From Orthonyx spaldingii (taxonomy: Eukaryota; Chordata; Aves; Passeriformes; Orthonychidae): DNA of 64,000 nucleotides. The translations under genes and the position numbers were made by a program. Below, in pieces: positions 35,731-48,375 of this stretch (position 1 is its first letter; each line of letters opens with the position of its first letter). Under the pieces are notes generated by a model, which was given only the letters and a program-made list of their open reading frames with translations, was not told where the DNA came from and did not search any database. The stretch covers positions 64,666 to 128,665 of the forward strand of contig VZTJ01002654.1 of NCBI GenBank assembly GCA_013397795.1. The letters run 5' to 3'.

Positions 35731-35945
35731 CACAGAATCACTCCGTTTGGAAAAGCCCTCCAAGACAATCAAGTCCAACCTGTGCCTGATCCCCACCTTG
35801 TCAACCAGCCCAGAGCACTGAGTGCCACATCCAGTCCTTCCTTGGACACCTCCAGGGACAGGAACTCCACCACCTCTCTGGGCAGCCCCTTCAAATGCCT
35901 GGCAACCCTTTCCATGAAGAATTTTTTCCTCAATTTCCTTCCTGG
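35731..35945 (-). mobile_element. CR1 LINE, 5'-truncated
   Basis: Minus-strand CR1. Plus-strand order: 'cacagaatcactccgtttgg', 'gacaatcaagtccaacctgt', 'ggacacctccagggacagga', 'actccaccacctctctgggc', 'ccctttccatgaagaatttt'. It is the same type as the copies at 7.7 and 41.9 kb rather than the 'ccatgggcaggg' type. Confidence 0.9.
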
Positions 35946-37399
35946 TGAAAGAAATGAGGAATCGTCATTAATTTAAAAGCAAATTATTAGATTTTCTGGC
36001 ATTCACAAATGTTTTCACCACTTTACTGGAAACATTTGAAGAATGAGTTTACAAAGAGAATTTGTAAAATCCACACAGCATCCTGCAAAACAGCAAATGG
36101 AAGCAGAATATTCCAGGAGCTGGAAGCACCCTCATGACATCCCTGCCCGCATCCTTGGGTATTTGGAGGGAAAAGAACTCTTCTAGTCCTTGTACTATAG
36201 ATTCAAAAACATAAAAGTCACTGAAAAGATTATATGAAGAAAAAAAAAAGAACCTGTTTAATAAAATTGCACCTCTTTGTCAGGGAGAAGAAACACCATT
36301 ATTTAACATGCAAAATCAATTACACCATGGAAATAGCAAAGCTTCTGACTGCAGTGTTGTTAAAAAATGTTTTCACATACCATGTGAAGTAGCTGCAAAA
36401 GCAGATTGTGAGCTTTTAGAAACATGATTCTTAGCAGATGAAATCTCAGCCAGTAGTAGGCAAGAGCCAAGAAGTAGGAGCATTATCACCATCAACCCTA
36501 ATTTAGGAAAACATTTTTGAAAAAATTGCTTCAGCCAAATGTATATAACATTTGGCTCTGACTGAAATCTCACCTAAACCAATATGTCACAGGCAAGGCA
36601 GGGTGGAACTGGAGATCTTTAGTCTTAAAACTACTGAGCTGGAGTTTCTCTCAGGCTGGCAGCCACCCTTAGGGGCTCTAAGGGGATGGTGGTGTGAGGC
36701 GAGGGGTCCGTGGGCCATTCGGGGCTCAGTTCTCTCTCCAGAGCTCACGGTCAGGCTGGGGGGTCTGGCCCTGGTGTGTCCCTCCAGCCTAAGAAGGGTT
36801 CTGCTCCCAAAAGCTCCTGCACTGCTCCAGCTCAGTTCTGTGTGTCCTGCACCCTATGAAGTGGCTGCCTTAGCTTAGGCTCTCACATGGCTCATTCTGG
36901 CTTCCAGTTCCAGCTCCAGCTTTGAGAACTTCCAGCAGCTTTCATATCTCCAGGACAAATTTAGATTTTTTTTCACGCTTTGCCACATTGCAGAGCAATT
37001 AAACATTAAACATCAGCAATATGGCAAAGACAAATCTACAGTTTCTGTTTTGGGGACAGAATCTCCCTACCATTCCAAGGTGTTTTGCCACACATGGCTC
37101 CTTCGCAGGCAAACAGGTCTCTGCTTCAGGGTCACAGGAGGCATGTGGGTTTCTGTCTGGATAACTCCATCAGCGCACTCAGGCTGCTGGCTATTCCCCT
37201 CATCTGAGCACTGGGAGTTGGAAGCAAGTCGGTCTGATGAAAAATACATGGAGTTTCCTGTTTCCTGCAATGGCCTTGATTCAAGCTCACTCCAGCATAG
37301 CTTGTGTGCCCACAGAGCTGCTCCGGTCTGCTCAGAGCAAGGGAAGAGCAGTGTGGTTGTTCTACAGCCAGCATCCACCCATGGGAAGGGAGAGGGGCC
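35946..37399. other. Non-coding unique sequence
   Basis: AT-rich from 35950 to 36550, then GC-richer. No gene or element is recognised. Confidence 0.5.
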
Positions 37400-37640
37400 A
37401 AGTAGGACAAGGCTGACAGGAAGGCAGGGTTACATGGGATACTGGAAAGAAATTCTTCCCTGTGAGGGCAGTGAGGCCCTGGCATAGACTGTCCAGAGAA
37501 GCTGTGGCTGCCCCTGGATCTCTGGAAGTGTCCAAGGCCAGGTTGGAGCAACCTGGTCTAGTGGAAGGTGTCCCTGCAGATGGCAGAGGGGTAAAATGAG
37601 AAGAGCTTTCAGGTCCCTTCCAACCCAACCCTTCAGTCAT
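37400..37640 (+). mobile_element. CR1 LINE, 5'-truncated
   Basis: Plus-strand CR1 with 'acatgggatactggaaagaa', 'attcttccctgtgagggcag', 'gaggccctggcatagactg', 'gaagctgtggctgcccctgg', 'agcaacctggtctagtggaa' and 'aggtcccttccaacccaacc'. The last bases are degraded (cagtcattttgtg). Confidence 0.92.
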
Positions 37641-38939
37641 TTTGTGCAGTACCTGGCTGTGGAGGTCTTGCAGAAACCCCTCTGCTCTTGTGGCTGCTGA
37701 AGGCTTCCCTTGTGCAATGTGCAGAGAAGCACTGGACAAGCCCCAGCCCCAGCCCACACACTACTGGCAGAAGCAGAGCCTGGGCAGCCCAGCTCTGCAG
37801 CACCACACAGCTCCTGCACAGCTCCTGGAAAAGTCCGACATGTCCACTCCAAGTGGTCCTGTTCGAAGGTGATGAGCTACAGCAACACCTGCACATGAGC
37901 CCAAACGGTCGGGCACCAAGGTGCATTTCCCAGCCCTCTGCACTCCCTGCCTCCCACACTCTCCTCACATCCCACAGCTGCTACTGTTCCTCCATCTGCC
38001 TTTCAGAAGGCAGCATTGCCCCGAGGAAAGACACAAGCATTAACATGTCCATGTGGTCAAGGCCAAAATTACACAAGGCAATAAAAGCATTTTATAGCAC
38101 AAAACTGTTTTTGATCATTCTTATCAACAATTATGCATTAGAATCATGCACATATGGGGATCAGAGAACTTCAAAGCTTCACCTCCACCAAAACCATGGG
38201 TTAGTTACATCAGTCTTTCAGATTTGGTTCTGCCTACCAGTTTTGAGAAAAGGTGATTTAAAAATACATCATATCCATGTACCTCAAAAATCAGGGCAGG
38301 AAGCAGGTTCTAAAGTGTTAATACATAGGGAGCTCTTTGTGACATATAATTATCAATTTGTGCAGTGACTGCATAATTAATATGTGGTCTCATCTCATTC
38401 TCTTTTAAATGTATTCCCACACTGCCTAGAAGTTGTTGGATAATGAATTAAACAGTTTGATGTTGATGAATCACAATTTTGCCTATCAATATTAAAATAT
38501 TGCCAGAGGTATGTTTTCAGTTTGGGTCATGAAAGTTTAAATTGCAATACTGTCAGAAAGGCAGCATCCTATGTTCCCAAGCTTTGCTGCAAAATCAGAA
38601 GAGTCCAAGTTTTGTTTTCAGATTTGGGGGTTTTGGACTATTTTTATTTGCTTTCTTCCACTGAAGAAATGACAGGAACATAAGGTATCTTACAAAACTT
38701 CAGACTTATCAATAATAGCATCTAAAACAGACAAACTCAGTTACTCGGGAAACCTCAATTCAAAACTAGTTTGTTCCTTGGACTATGATTAATGTGGTAA
38801 GTGAGACCAGATGGTGAACACTTCAAGAAGCCTCTGTGCTTCAAAGAAGTGTTAATTACCTCCAGAGCTGCAGCAAAAGGATAATGGGGAAGAACAGATC
38901 CCAGTCCAGCACCTAAGGGACAAGGAGCAACGGGTACTT
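37641..38939. other. Non-coding; AT-rich regulatory-looking block at 38.3-38.6 kb
   Basis: A 226-codon plus frame (37688-38368) spans GC-rich and AT-rich parts without any protein feature and is taken as chance. Positions 38320-38580 are AT-rich with TAATTA, ATAATTAAT and AATTAAAC words and a perfect CAATATT-AA-AATATTG inverted repeat at 38487-38502. Confidence 0.45.
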
Positions 38940-39175
38940 TGGCAAGGGACAGAGGGCAGGGATGGATGGGATATTGGGAAGAAATTCCTGGCTGGGAGGG
39001 TGGGGAGGCCCCGGCACAGGGTGCCCAGAGAAGCTGTGGCTGCCTCTGGATCCCTGGAAGTGTCCAAGGCCAGGCTGGACATTGGGGCGTGGAGCAGCCT
39101 GGGACAGTGGGAGGAGGTGGAACAGGAGGGTGTGTAAGGTCACTTTCAAACCAAACCAGGATTCTGTGAAAAGCA
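38940..39175 (+). mobile_element. CR1 LINE, 5'-truncated
   Basis: Plus-strand CR1: 'gatggatgggatattgggaa', 'gaggccccggcacagggtgc', 'gaagctgtggctgcctctgg', 'ctggacattggggcgtggag', ending in 'aaaccaggattctgtg'. Confidence 0.92.
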
Positions 39176-40589
39176 CTCCCACTCCACCATGGAGGAGAAG
39201 AGTCCTGCACATCTGCTCAGCTCCCAGCTGTGGTCACCTGCAGGGACAGGATTCACAGCACCCTGCGCTGCCCAGCCGCGTCCTGGTCCAGGCTGTCACA
39301 GGAACTGTGCCTCTTTGCTCTACTGCCTAATGAAGACCTTCCTTGCATACTCACAAGTCACACAAGCTCACACACAGCTTCTGAGGTTCTGTGGCTGCAC
39401 TACAGAGCTCTGGGAAAATAAATCTGGGATTGGAGCTGGCTGGACTTGGACCAAGAGCCACATTCAGGGTAGGGGAAAAGGCAGAAAATCCATGGAGGCC
39501 AGGAAAACTTGCTCCCTAGAGATCTCAGCAGGGCCCAGGCTGCATGGGAAGATGGAGTGGGAGTAGCAAATGGTAACCGGGGTGAGAAAAAGATGATGCA
39601 GGTGAGCTGAGATTCCCTCTTGATTCCGTGGCCACTGAGGCCACACACATGGCTGAGGGTTGATATTCCAGAAGATCAAGTCTCCCAAAAGTCTCATGGA
39701 TCAGTGCCTCATTTCATGGAATAAAAAAAAAACAAAAACAACAACAACAAAAAAACCAAAAAAATCAAACAAACAACCCAAACCAAAGATTTTAAAAGAC
39801 AAGATAAAGGACATTGAGAGCATCACCACTGCCTCTCTGAGCAGTGCTGATATAGTGTCAGATGGAAACTTCTCAGAGGTACAAAATGAACAGCCCAAAA
39901 GCAAGCTCAAGGTAAATTAGATTTCAATTCCACAGCAGTAAGATTTTGCTGTTTCACTAAGGATTTCCTGTAGGGAAAAAAATATTAAACACAACTGCCT
40001 CGTGAGTTACCAAAATAAACCACAGGCAATAAACATGAGCTCTGACGACTCAGCCGCCCTTGGCACCCGCGAGCTCTGGCTGCTCTGACACCCCACAGCG
40101 ACGGCTGCTGCACGAAGGGCACCCCAAGGGGATGTGCAGGGCCAGGGTCAGATATTGATTGCACGTGCAGATCCATCAGGCTGACAGCTCACAACCCACG
40201 GGGAACCAGCAGGCTCCTTGCAATGTTTTAAGACAGAAAGCGATGAGTTACTTGGGTTATTTCACAAGCAAAAAGAATAAGTCTTAGAAGCAAGTGTGAT
40301 GAGAGCTCTGCTGCTTCGGTAATTTCACGGCTGAAAAGGTCACATTGCAGAAAAGCCAGTTCTTTTAAAAACTCCTTCAGAGGTGAGTCTGGAGAGAGTG
40401 CCCAAGGAAAGTGGTTGTTAATGTACACTTAACCTCTGCACAGCTGAGAAGGTAATACCTGAGAGCAGCTGCACCACCAACAGCCTTGAAAAACGTGAAT
40501 TCAACTCCACAAAAGGTCACTTAAAACTGGAACAGTCCATTCAGCACCACTGCGGCTGCAGGATTGGTCCAAAAGTTGCAAAAGGAAAA
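39176..40589. other. Non-coding; A-rich tract at 39.72-39.79 kb
   Basis: A tract of A-runs broken by CAACAACAA and CC words lies at 39721-39790. It is probably simple sequence, or a very old tail. No gene is recognised. Confidence 0.5.
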
Positions 40590-40905
40590 CCTCTCCAGGA
40601 AGTCTGGAGAGGGATGTTTTGCAAGGGCAAGCAGTGACAGGACAAGGGGAAATGGCTCTAAGCTGAAAGAGAGGAGATTTAGATGGGATATTTGGAAGAA
40701 ATTCTTCCCTGGGAGGGTGGTGAGGCCCTGGCACAGGTTCCTCAGAGAAGCTGTGGCTGCCCCATCTCTGGAAGAGTTCAAGGCCATGTTGGATGGGATT
40801 TGGAGCAACCTAGGATAGTGGAAGGTGTCTCTGCACATGGCAGGGGTGGGATAGATGATCTTTAAGACCCCTTCCAAACCAAATCCTTCTGTGATTCTGT
40901 GATTT
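40590..40905 (+). mobile_element. CR1 LINE, longest plus-strand copy here
   Basis: Plus-strand CR1 of about 315 bp. It starts near 'ctccaggaagtctggagagg' and continues with 'gcagtgacaggacaagggga', 'gatgggatatttggaagaaa', 'gaggccctggcacaggttcc' and 'ttcaaggccatgttggatgg'. It ends in an intact-looking 'ccttctgtgattctgtgatt' tail with a second copy of the terminal repeat. Confidence 0.93.
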
Positions 40906-41191
40906 GGAAAAAGGGTCTTTGTTTCACAAACCTGAACACTGGAAGGCAGAGAAAGCCTCCTGCTTGCACATCACAACATCCAGAGGAGCTGGAGCCCCCA
41001 GCACAACCATGCATGGTGTTTTCCACCTGGCTGTGATTCCAGCCACCAGCCCAGCCCTGCACGAGGCTTGGCTGGCTTCACTTCCACCAAGAAATGAGGA
41101 GCTGTCGCCTCTTCAAACACAGTGAGGATGTCAATTATCTCGACAGCTTTTGCATATAACGAAACACTGAAGCCTCCAAGAAAACACAAAG
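40906..41191. other. Non-coding sequence
   Basis: No gene or element is recognised. Confidence 0.5.
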
Positions 41192-41287
41192 CCCAAGGGC
41201 CATATCAGCACTGCATGCTGGCACCAGATTCCAGCCTGTCCCAAGGGCCATGCCAGCACTGCATGCTGGCACCAGATTCCAGCCTGT
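41192..41287. repeat. 48-bp tandem duplication
   Basis: Two adjacent 48-bp copies, 41192-41239 and 41240-41287, start CCCAAGGGCCAT and contain GCACTGCATGCTGGCACC. They differ at about two positions (atatcag against atgccag), so the duplication is recent. Confidence 0.95.
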
Positions 41288-41879
41288 CCCACCGCCTGGG
41301 GCTTGCTCCGGAGCGGGGACACCACAGCCCTGGGCACTTCTGATGGAGCTGCCTGCAGAGCCACCCTGAGGGACCGTGCAACCGAGACAGGAGAGGACAG
41401 AGTGGTGCCAGGGCAGGGAGAGGCTGCAGGAGCCTTCAGCGAGTGCTGCTCCGCAGGGACACCAACCCCATCATGCTCCCACTACTTCCAAGGCAGAATC
41501 CATTTAACTGCTGGAATCAGCACAGTGCAGGGGGAGAGCTGCATCTCCTGCACAAGCTGCTACACAGAGGGAAGAAATGGTGGTGCCTCATTTCACTGGA
41601 GATATCTTTGGCATGGGCACCCCTGCCACGCATCCCATGAGTTCTGCTCCGCTAGCAGGGCCCAAGCTTTCCTAAAGCCCTAGATTTAAGATTTCCCATG
41701 TGATTGATCACACAAGGAATTTTACCAGTCATGGATGAGTGATAGCTGAACAGTTTGTCCTGACACACATTGCAGCTATCATTCAAAGAAATTGTCAATA
41801 CTAATGCTATTGATCACTAAACCCAAGGAAAAAGGGGAACGGTGAAAAGTAAAGGTACAGATTCCTCTACTGGCATTTC
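41288..41879. other. Non-coding unique sequence
   Basis: I see no gene or recognisable element. Confidence 0.5.
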
Positions 41880-41990
41880 ATAGAGTCTCAGAATCATTAA
41901 TTTTAGAAAAAAGCCTTCAAGATCACCAAGTCCAACCACCAACATAGCACCATCACCATGATCATCACCAAACTATGTCCTCAAATTTGA
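41880..41990 (-). mobile_element. CR1 LINE 3' end, diverged
   Basis: The plus strand reads 'atagagtctcagaatcatta', 'agccttcaagatcaccaagt', 'ccaaccaccaacatagcacc' and then 'aaactatgtcctcaaatttg'. This is a decayed reverse CR1 terminus of the 'caagtccaacc' type. Confidence 0.75.
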
Positions 41991-44179
41991 GTCCCAATCG
42001 CTCTGAGCCCCACAGAAATAACATCCCAGCCATCCATCCAGTCCTGTGTGTGCCATCCGGCCTGAGTTTGTCAGGTTTTAGCTCTCACAGACTGGCTTTT
42101 CTGGACTTTATTTTCGCTGGATTGAAAGAGTTGATAAAAGCTGTTTGTATTTCTGGCTGACAGTTGTGCAAACCTCTCCAAGGCTCTGACAACTGAGCCA
42201 ACTCTCTTCCTGGGAACAGGAGAAGCATGAGCTCCAAATAATAGACTTCATATGCTAAACTTAATCTTCAGTGACACCTGTGCAAACAAAGTGCCTTCGA
42301 AGGCATTGCTGAAATATAATTGACCAGCCACACAAGCAGAAACCACTGGAGATGCAGGAGACAGCTCAGCTTGCTGCTCCCTCAGTGTTGGGGCCGCGGT
42401 AGGAAAAGGAAGCTCAGACAGGTTTTGTGTCACTTGGACATCGGGACACTCCTCACAGGAAATAAATATCTCTTAAAAATGTCATTTTAGCATGCAATTC
42501 CCTGGTCAAGTGGTGAGCCAGCAGGGATGTGGGACTAGCACCAGAATGTGAGGGTTGCACGAGGATGGCACAGCATCCCTCTGCAGAAGTAAGAGCACAG
42601 ATCACGTGGAAGGCCCTGCCAGGGCAATTCCCCACACTTTTCACACCCAGTTTGGCCCTGGCAGCTAGTAGACAAATCCCACAAGTCCCAGCGTGCCCCC
42701 CCCGGGGCTCACAACTCACATGCAGCATCACTCCAGCACACGAGGCATCTTTCCCACACTGATTCCCAGGTACTTACCCAGGAAAGTGCAGTGAAGCCAA
42801 TTATTTTGTGTCTGTGGCTGTGTGAAATGTTCTGGTTAATTGACAAATTGACCAGAAAAACAAGCAAGGAACTTCCCTCCTCCCCACACCTCTGAGTGCC
42901 AGCTTGAGCTCTCCGCTGCAGGAAGAGGAGCCTTTGAACACAACAGGAGTGAAGTGTCACCTGGACCTGGAAGAAATCTTTATTGGATATAAGAAAAGAT
43001 TTTGTATATTCAGTGTAAAGGAGACTAAGCCACTTAGAAAAGGATCAAACAAATCCTCTGAAGTGGGTCGGTATCATTTGATCAGCACTCGGTGCCTTGA
43101 AACTGAGCAGAGATTTTTTCCCCTTTAGTTGGGGAAGGAGATGATCCAGTTAAACTGCAAGTTTGGAGCCTGTTGTGCCGCTGTGTAAGTGGGAGAGCGT
43201 TATTGCCACGGCAGGAGTTACCAGCCTCCTATGCAAAACCCGTCCAACCAAGGACTCCTGTGGTTTGCAATCCAAAGCAGGGATGCGCTGCCGGCCACGA
43301 AGGAGGAAGGCCTGGTGTCACCGAGCTCAGGGGCAGTGCTGACTCTCTTTCCTCATACAGGATAAAGGAAGAGGAGAAGCACTGCTCTGCCTGAGTAGAA
43401 GTGAATGCTCTGTCTGACCTAGAGGCAATTTTTGGTGGACACCCTCTGTTCAGTAGATACCACAGAGCATTCCTGCCTTCCAGCCCATCTGCACAGACAG
43501 AAACAGCTTTGCCCTGCAGAGCTCAGCCTGTTTATTGATTTACTTTCACATACGCTGAGTTTGCAGCCTGGCAGCTCACCACAGTGTTTGTTTCAGGAAT
43601 GCCCTTGAGCCCTGCCCAGAGCCAGCCCTCTCCAGCCTCAGCAGTCAGCTTCCCAGAGAGTGAGCAGAGCCTTATAAACTCCCACCAAGCACAGGGCATC
43701 ACTGTGGAGAACGCATGGCTCACTGCTGTCTCCTGACGTGCCTCATACAGGAACTCAAACCCAGCAGTCCTGTGGAAACAACCTGCAGAGCCACGTTCTG
43801 TGCCAGCCACACCTTTCCTCACCATCTTCCCTTCGAGGAGCTGCTGGCAGGGCCAGAGCAGCAAGAGGGGTCCCAGAGCAGAGCTGAAGTCAGCAGGGCA
43901 GCACTGGTGACATTGCTATGGGAAACAGCCACCCTCCCATGGCCCACAAGACCCTCATATAGACCCCCTCAGCCAGGCCAGAGGTCCTTTTTCCATGGAA
44001 AAGGGTACCTGGGGCAGGTTCACGGGGACTCAGCAGAGATTTCCCACCCAACCTGTGCACCACCCTGTGCCAAGGTCCCAATAAATCAGCTAATTTCCCA
44101 GAAAAGTTCCAGTTTATGTGTCTGTGCAGGACAGCTGCTCCCCTGTGCCATTACAGCAACAGATTCATCAGGAGGCTTT
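41991..44179. other. Non-coding unique sequence
   Basis: No gene or element is recognised. A 74-codon plus frame at 42904-43128 has a balanced amino-acid mix but no splice context or domain that I can identify. Confidence 0.45.
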
Positions 44180-44262
44180 TCCAAGAGACAGAGGAAAACA
44201 CTTTTTCCTCATACTAACAGCAATGAGACACTGGCACAGGATGTGCCAAAGCAATGCCAGGC
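44180..44262 (+). mobile_element. Very diverged CR1-like fragment
   Basis: The wording 'ccaagagacagaggaaaaca', 'ctttttcctcatactaacag' and 'gagacactggcacaggatgt' follows the CR1 block around 'gagcactggcacaggctgcc'. It is short and degraded. Confidence 0.45.
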
Positions 44263-45814
44263 ATCCAAATCAAGTGGAGCCAAGTTAGTTATTACTCTTT
44301 AAAACAAACTGCAAAATTTCATATTAATTGAGACAGAACTTCAATTTCTGCAAAACAGGTGTCCTGCACATCAGAGCAAAGGCCACTTCTAGAGATGAAC
44401 AGGGCTGCTCTGGGAGGATGGAGGCCAGGGCTCACCTCTGCACCTGAGCACAGAGTAAAGCTGGTGAGAAGTGTCAGCTCTGCAGTCAGAGAGGTTTTAA
44501 CAAAAGTAAAACAGGATTATTCCCATCCTGAGATGTCAATTTGCCCAGGCTGGGCCAGTGCTCTACTCTGTCAGTGAGCCAAGGTGGATGAAGGGACCCG
44601 AGGCTCAAGTAAAGTTCTTTTTGGCTCAGAGGGGAGACCTGCAAGGCACCAGCAGCACCAGAAAAATCCCCACACTAAGGCAGGGTCTTGGCACAGCCAG
44701 GGAGCTGTATTTTCTGCTCCTTTTATTTTATTCCATTCCCCATCTTGATCATTCAATAATCACTCCATGTAAACAGCCCCACCAGCATTCCCAGAGCAGG
44801 GCAGGGGGAACACGGGTTCCCACAGGCCATCCCATAAATGCATTTATCCTCCCTTTTCATGGGACCAGAACTCTGTTGTTTCCCTGTGCCGTCTCTTGTG
44901 CTCTCATGGACAGCACTGATCCGTGTCAGCTGGGTGCAATCTGATCACGAGTTTTACATCAATAGGAGTGGAAAGTTTTAAAGGATTTGCATAACATCAG
45001 TTCAGCGGCCGTGTCTGCTCCTTACAGGTTCTCTGCTTTGCATTTGTTTTCCAATCAAAAAACCTTCCACAAAAACAGGGTAAAACACCCTCAAATGACA
45101 AATTACTTTTCTAAGCTCTTACTCCTTACTTAAGTCAATGTAAACCAGATAGTGAATATGATTATTCATACCCTTAAAATGTGCCGTATTTTAAATCCTT
45201 TCTTCACTGAAATGCCAACAAGAAGGGGAAAAAAAAGCACCATCTCAAAGAGCTGTGCCCCCAGTACAGCTGTCTCACCAGCCTCTACAGATTTTGGTTT
45301 TTGTTTGTTTATTCCATGTGTGTCTGTAATCCCATAAACTTACTTTCACATGTTTGCAAAATAATTTCACTGGATGGTGTGTGGATTACAAACCAAAGCT
45401 GCTGTGGACTGAAGAGAATTTTCCTTCCAAAGACTGCCTGGGTCACACAGCTGGATGGTCCCTACTGCATTCTCCCGCTCCCCACAGGGCCATATGGAGT
45501 CAGTTATCCACCAAGAGCAGTCAGAAGACAAGTCCCACTCCAGAAGGTGACAGTAATGATAACTCTTACCTCCATTAGCAGAAACAATGAAGGAATGCCA
45601 TACAGCAAACCCTGGACCTGCAATAAGGATGTCTGGCAGGGTATCACCACTGAACAGTCACTTTCCCTGCCTAAAAATCCTCATCATTTCAAGTAACAGC
45701 AGAGTTTTCTCAATAGTGAACTCAAGGACAGTTAGCTGCAATCATCCAGCAAAACCCAAGATACCTCAGAGGAAGTGTTATGGCTTGCCATAAAAATATA
45801 ACCACTTAATTTGT
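44263..45814. other. Non-coding unique sequence
   Basis: I see no gene or recognisable element. Positions 44950-45240 are AT-rich. Confidence 0.5.
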
Positions 45815-46030
45815 TACACTCCGAGTCGTGTCACGGGCGGAGGCGGCGCAGTCCAAGGGGCCGGATTTGCTGCTGCTCCCATTAACGTTTTACCAGCCTC
45901 ACTGAAATAAGGGCAGCAGTTATTATTAGTCCAGTTACAGCAGCACTAACATTTACATTCCAAACTAGCTAACTATTATTTAAAAAGTCATTAAAAATAC
46001 AGCTAAAATCTATCCAGGTGAATTCCCCAC
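45815..46030. promoter_or_regulatory. Candidate regulatory element: CpG cluster plus ATTA-rich flank
   Basis: Seven CpGs fall within roughly 45 bp (about 45823-45863) in CpG-poor surroundings. They are followed by an AT-rich stretch with ATTAACGTTTTA, TTATTATTAG and CTAACTATTATT words. There is no transposon signature. The preserved CpGs could mean low germline methylation, but this is inference from composition only. Confidence 0.3.
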
Positions 46031-48238
46031 TGTTTCTGCAAGGAGGAGCTTCTGGAGCTGGGGCCCCCAGGGACTGCAGGGGGTGGCACCCTCCTGCACT
46101 GCGCCTCTCCACAGGGCACTGCTCTTAACTGTGGGGTCACAGATGGGTCCCACCGCTCAGCAGAGCTCCTCATCAGCATGAGCTAGTATTTCACTAAAGG
46201 AAGTTAAACTGCAGCCAAAACAAGCTCTGGCAACAGGAGTTTGTTCTGCCCACACACAGTGGTGCAGGCACTGCCCCAGTGCAAAGCACTGCCCCCAGCT
46301 CAAAGCTGACACTGGGATGAGACCTCCTGATCGCCACAGAGCACACAGCACTCTCTTAGCAACAGCAAAATTAAAACTAATGAGATATTGGATAGTTCAT
46401 TTGGTGAGGAAAAATGTCAAAAACAGCTGAGTCATTATAAAATACTGGGGAAGACGCTCAGGGAATAGGAGGCAGCCAGGAAGCAATGGCCAGAGGTACC
46501 AGCTGGCCCAGAGCCGTGGCCACCATCCCCATCCTGGTTCTGCTGGGAACAGGAGTGACCTGCACACAGCACTGCTCCCATGGGACACTGCTGAGAACTG
46601 CTGGTATGAGGGCAGATGCCTTCCAGCTCCCGTGGATCTGCTTGGCAGTGAGTGCAGACAGGGACAGAGCACAGCTGTGCCCAGGCTCCTGCTTCTCACC
46701 CCACACATCCCCTGACACAGAGGGGGTGAGGCTGGGACAGCTCAGAGGAACAAGGATGTCCCTGGGCTGGCAGCATGACAGCCAATGCCCTGCCCTCCGG
46801 GATTTATCCGGGATAACAATTAAACAACCAGCCCAGTGTCGTCGGATGAGTGACGGGAGCTCACACCACTTCTCCCAGGGCACTCGGGGCTGCAGGGCTG
46901 TGTCTCACACCTGAGCTCATTGCTGGAATAATTAAGAGTTTCCTTTGGTTTAGAACCTTCAAAATGCAATGTATTCACAATGCTGGCCCAACTGTCTTGG
47001 CAGCAGCTTTTCAAAGGACGTGCTCTGCGCAAAACAACTTGTCACATCCCAGGCAAAGCCTTCAGAGCCGCCCAGAGGACCCTGCTCCAATCCCAGCTCC
47101 GGCTGCCAGTGTGGCTCTGGGCTACCCACAAACGCATGGGTAAATTCAAATTTTGTCTTTTAAGAAATTCATACTGTCTTGTACCATTGATATCAAAGCA
47201 ACTGGATGCAAATTTGATACTCAGTACATATTTTCATATAGAAAACTCCAAAGGGATGAATGACTAAATTACTTTTCATTCCAGCTTGGATTTATGACTT
47301 TCTCAAACATCACATGGGTGCACTTGCTTGCCTCTTTTTTCACCCTTGCAAGGTCAGGAAACTTCTTTAGCCCAAGTTTATGAGCAAACAGCCAAGAACG
47401 CAATATTTCCAGTGTTTTACAGCAAAATACCCATAACAAACAGCAGGATTGCCCAAAATGTCTGAGCAGAACTAAATGTAAAATACTGAAGCAATTCATC
47501 ACAATCTGTTTGCAGTCCAGAACATTTGATCCAAGCCCACGTGAGGCTGCAGACCAGTGGATAACCCAGACACTGCCACAGCTCAGCCAGATGGTTCTTT
47601 TGCCACAGCACTGCACTCACAGAAGCACCAGGTGCTCCCTCTGCACTCACCTGCCCTGACATTGGGACCAGGTGGAAACCTGAGATTTATTTCTTGGACT
47701 CAAATGCAGCAGAAAAGGTTGAAGCTGTGTAGAACAACAGGTCCAGTCATGGCCTCGCTTCTTCCCTGTATTAGAACATTAGAAATAAGCTGGTGACTTC
47801 CTCAGAAATGATGAACAATAACCACTGGCAAGTCAGCTCTCACCAGAGTAGTTGGATTCCCTGCCCAGGTGTCACTGCTGGTGAATGTCCAGGCACCAGC
47901 ACTTCAGTGCCCACACCAGCGATCTGCAAGCCCGGGAGCAACACTAACAGAGCAGGTGACAAATGCAGCACCCAGAGTGTTTGGTCTCTCTCATCCATCA
48001 CCTTTTTTCCCAGGTTTGAGTGTCCTCTCACCAGGAAAGGTGCTGGGGAACATCTCACACCACTTAATGGAACCTCCAAAGGAAAACCACACAGGAAAAA
48101 GCATTTCAGAGGTGATTTGCTTTCTTAACACATTTACATGGGAAAAACATATTTGAAATTGCTTTGGTATTGGCAAGAACAACAGTGGGAAATGTATGCG
48201 ACTTGAAGAAGTTCCAGCCACAAAAGGGACAGGAGAAA
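46031..48238. other. Non-coding unique sequence
   Basis: I see no gene or recognisable element. Overlapping frames on both strands at 46450-46910 look incidental. Confidence 0.5.
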
Positions 48239-48375
48239 AAGGAGGTTCTTTGAAAAAAACAAAACCAAAACAAAAATTAACAAAAAGCCCACACAACAAC
48301 AAAAACCTAAGGCAAAATAAAATCAAAACATCCCCCCAAGAAAACCAAAACAGAAACAAACCAACCAAAACACAC
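48239..48375 (+). repeat. A-rich low-complexity tract (CAAAA/CCAAAA words)
   Basis: AAAACAAAACCAAAACAAAA-type sequence extends over about 130 bp with decreasing purity. No adjacent retrotransposed body is recognised, so I treat it as low-complexity sequence. Confidence 0.8.

Noticed and set aside
37688..38368. 226-codon plus-strand frame
   Set aside because: It crosses from GC-rich to AT-rich DNA with no domain, and it begins at the end of a CR1 copy. Chance is the simpler explanation.
42904..43128. 74-codon plus frame with balanced composition
   Set aside because: No splice context, no recognised family, and the length is within chance expectation for a 64-kb window.
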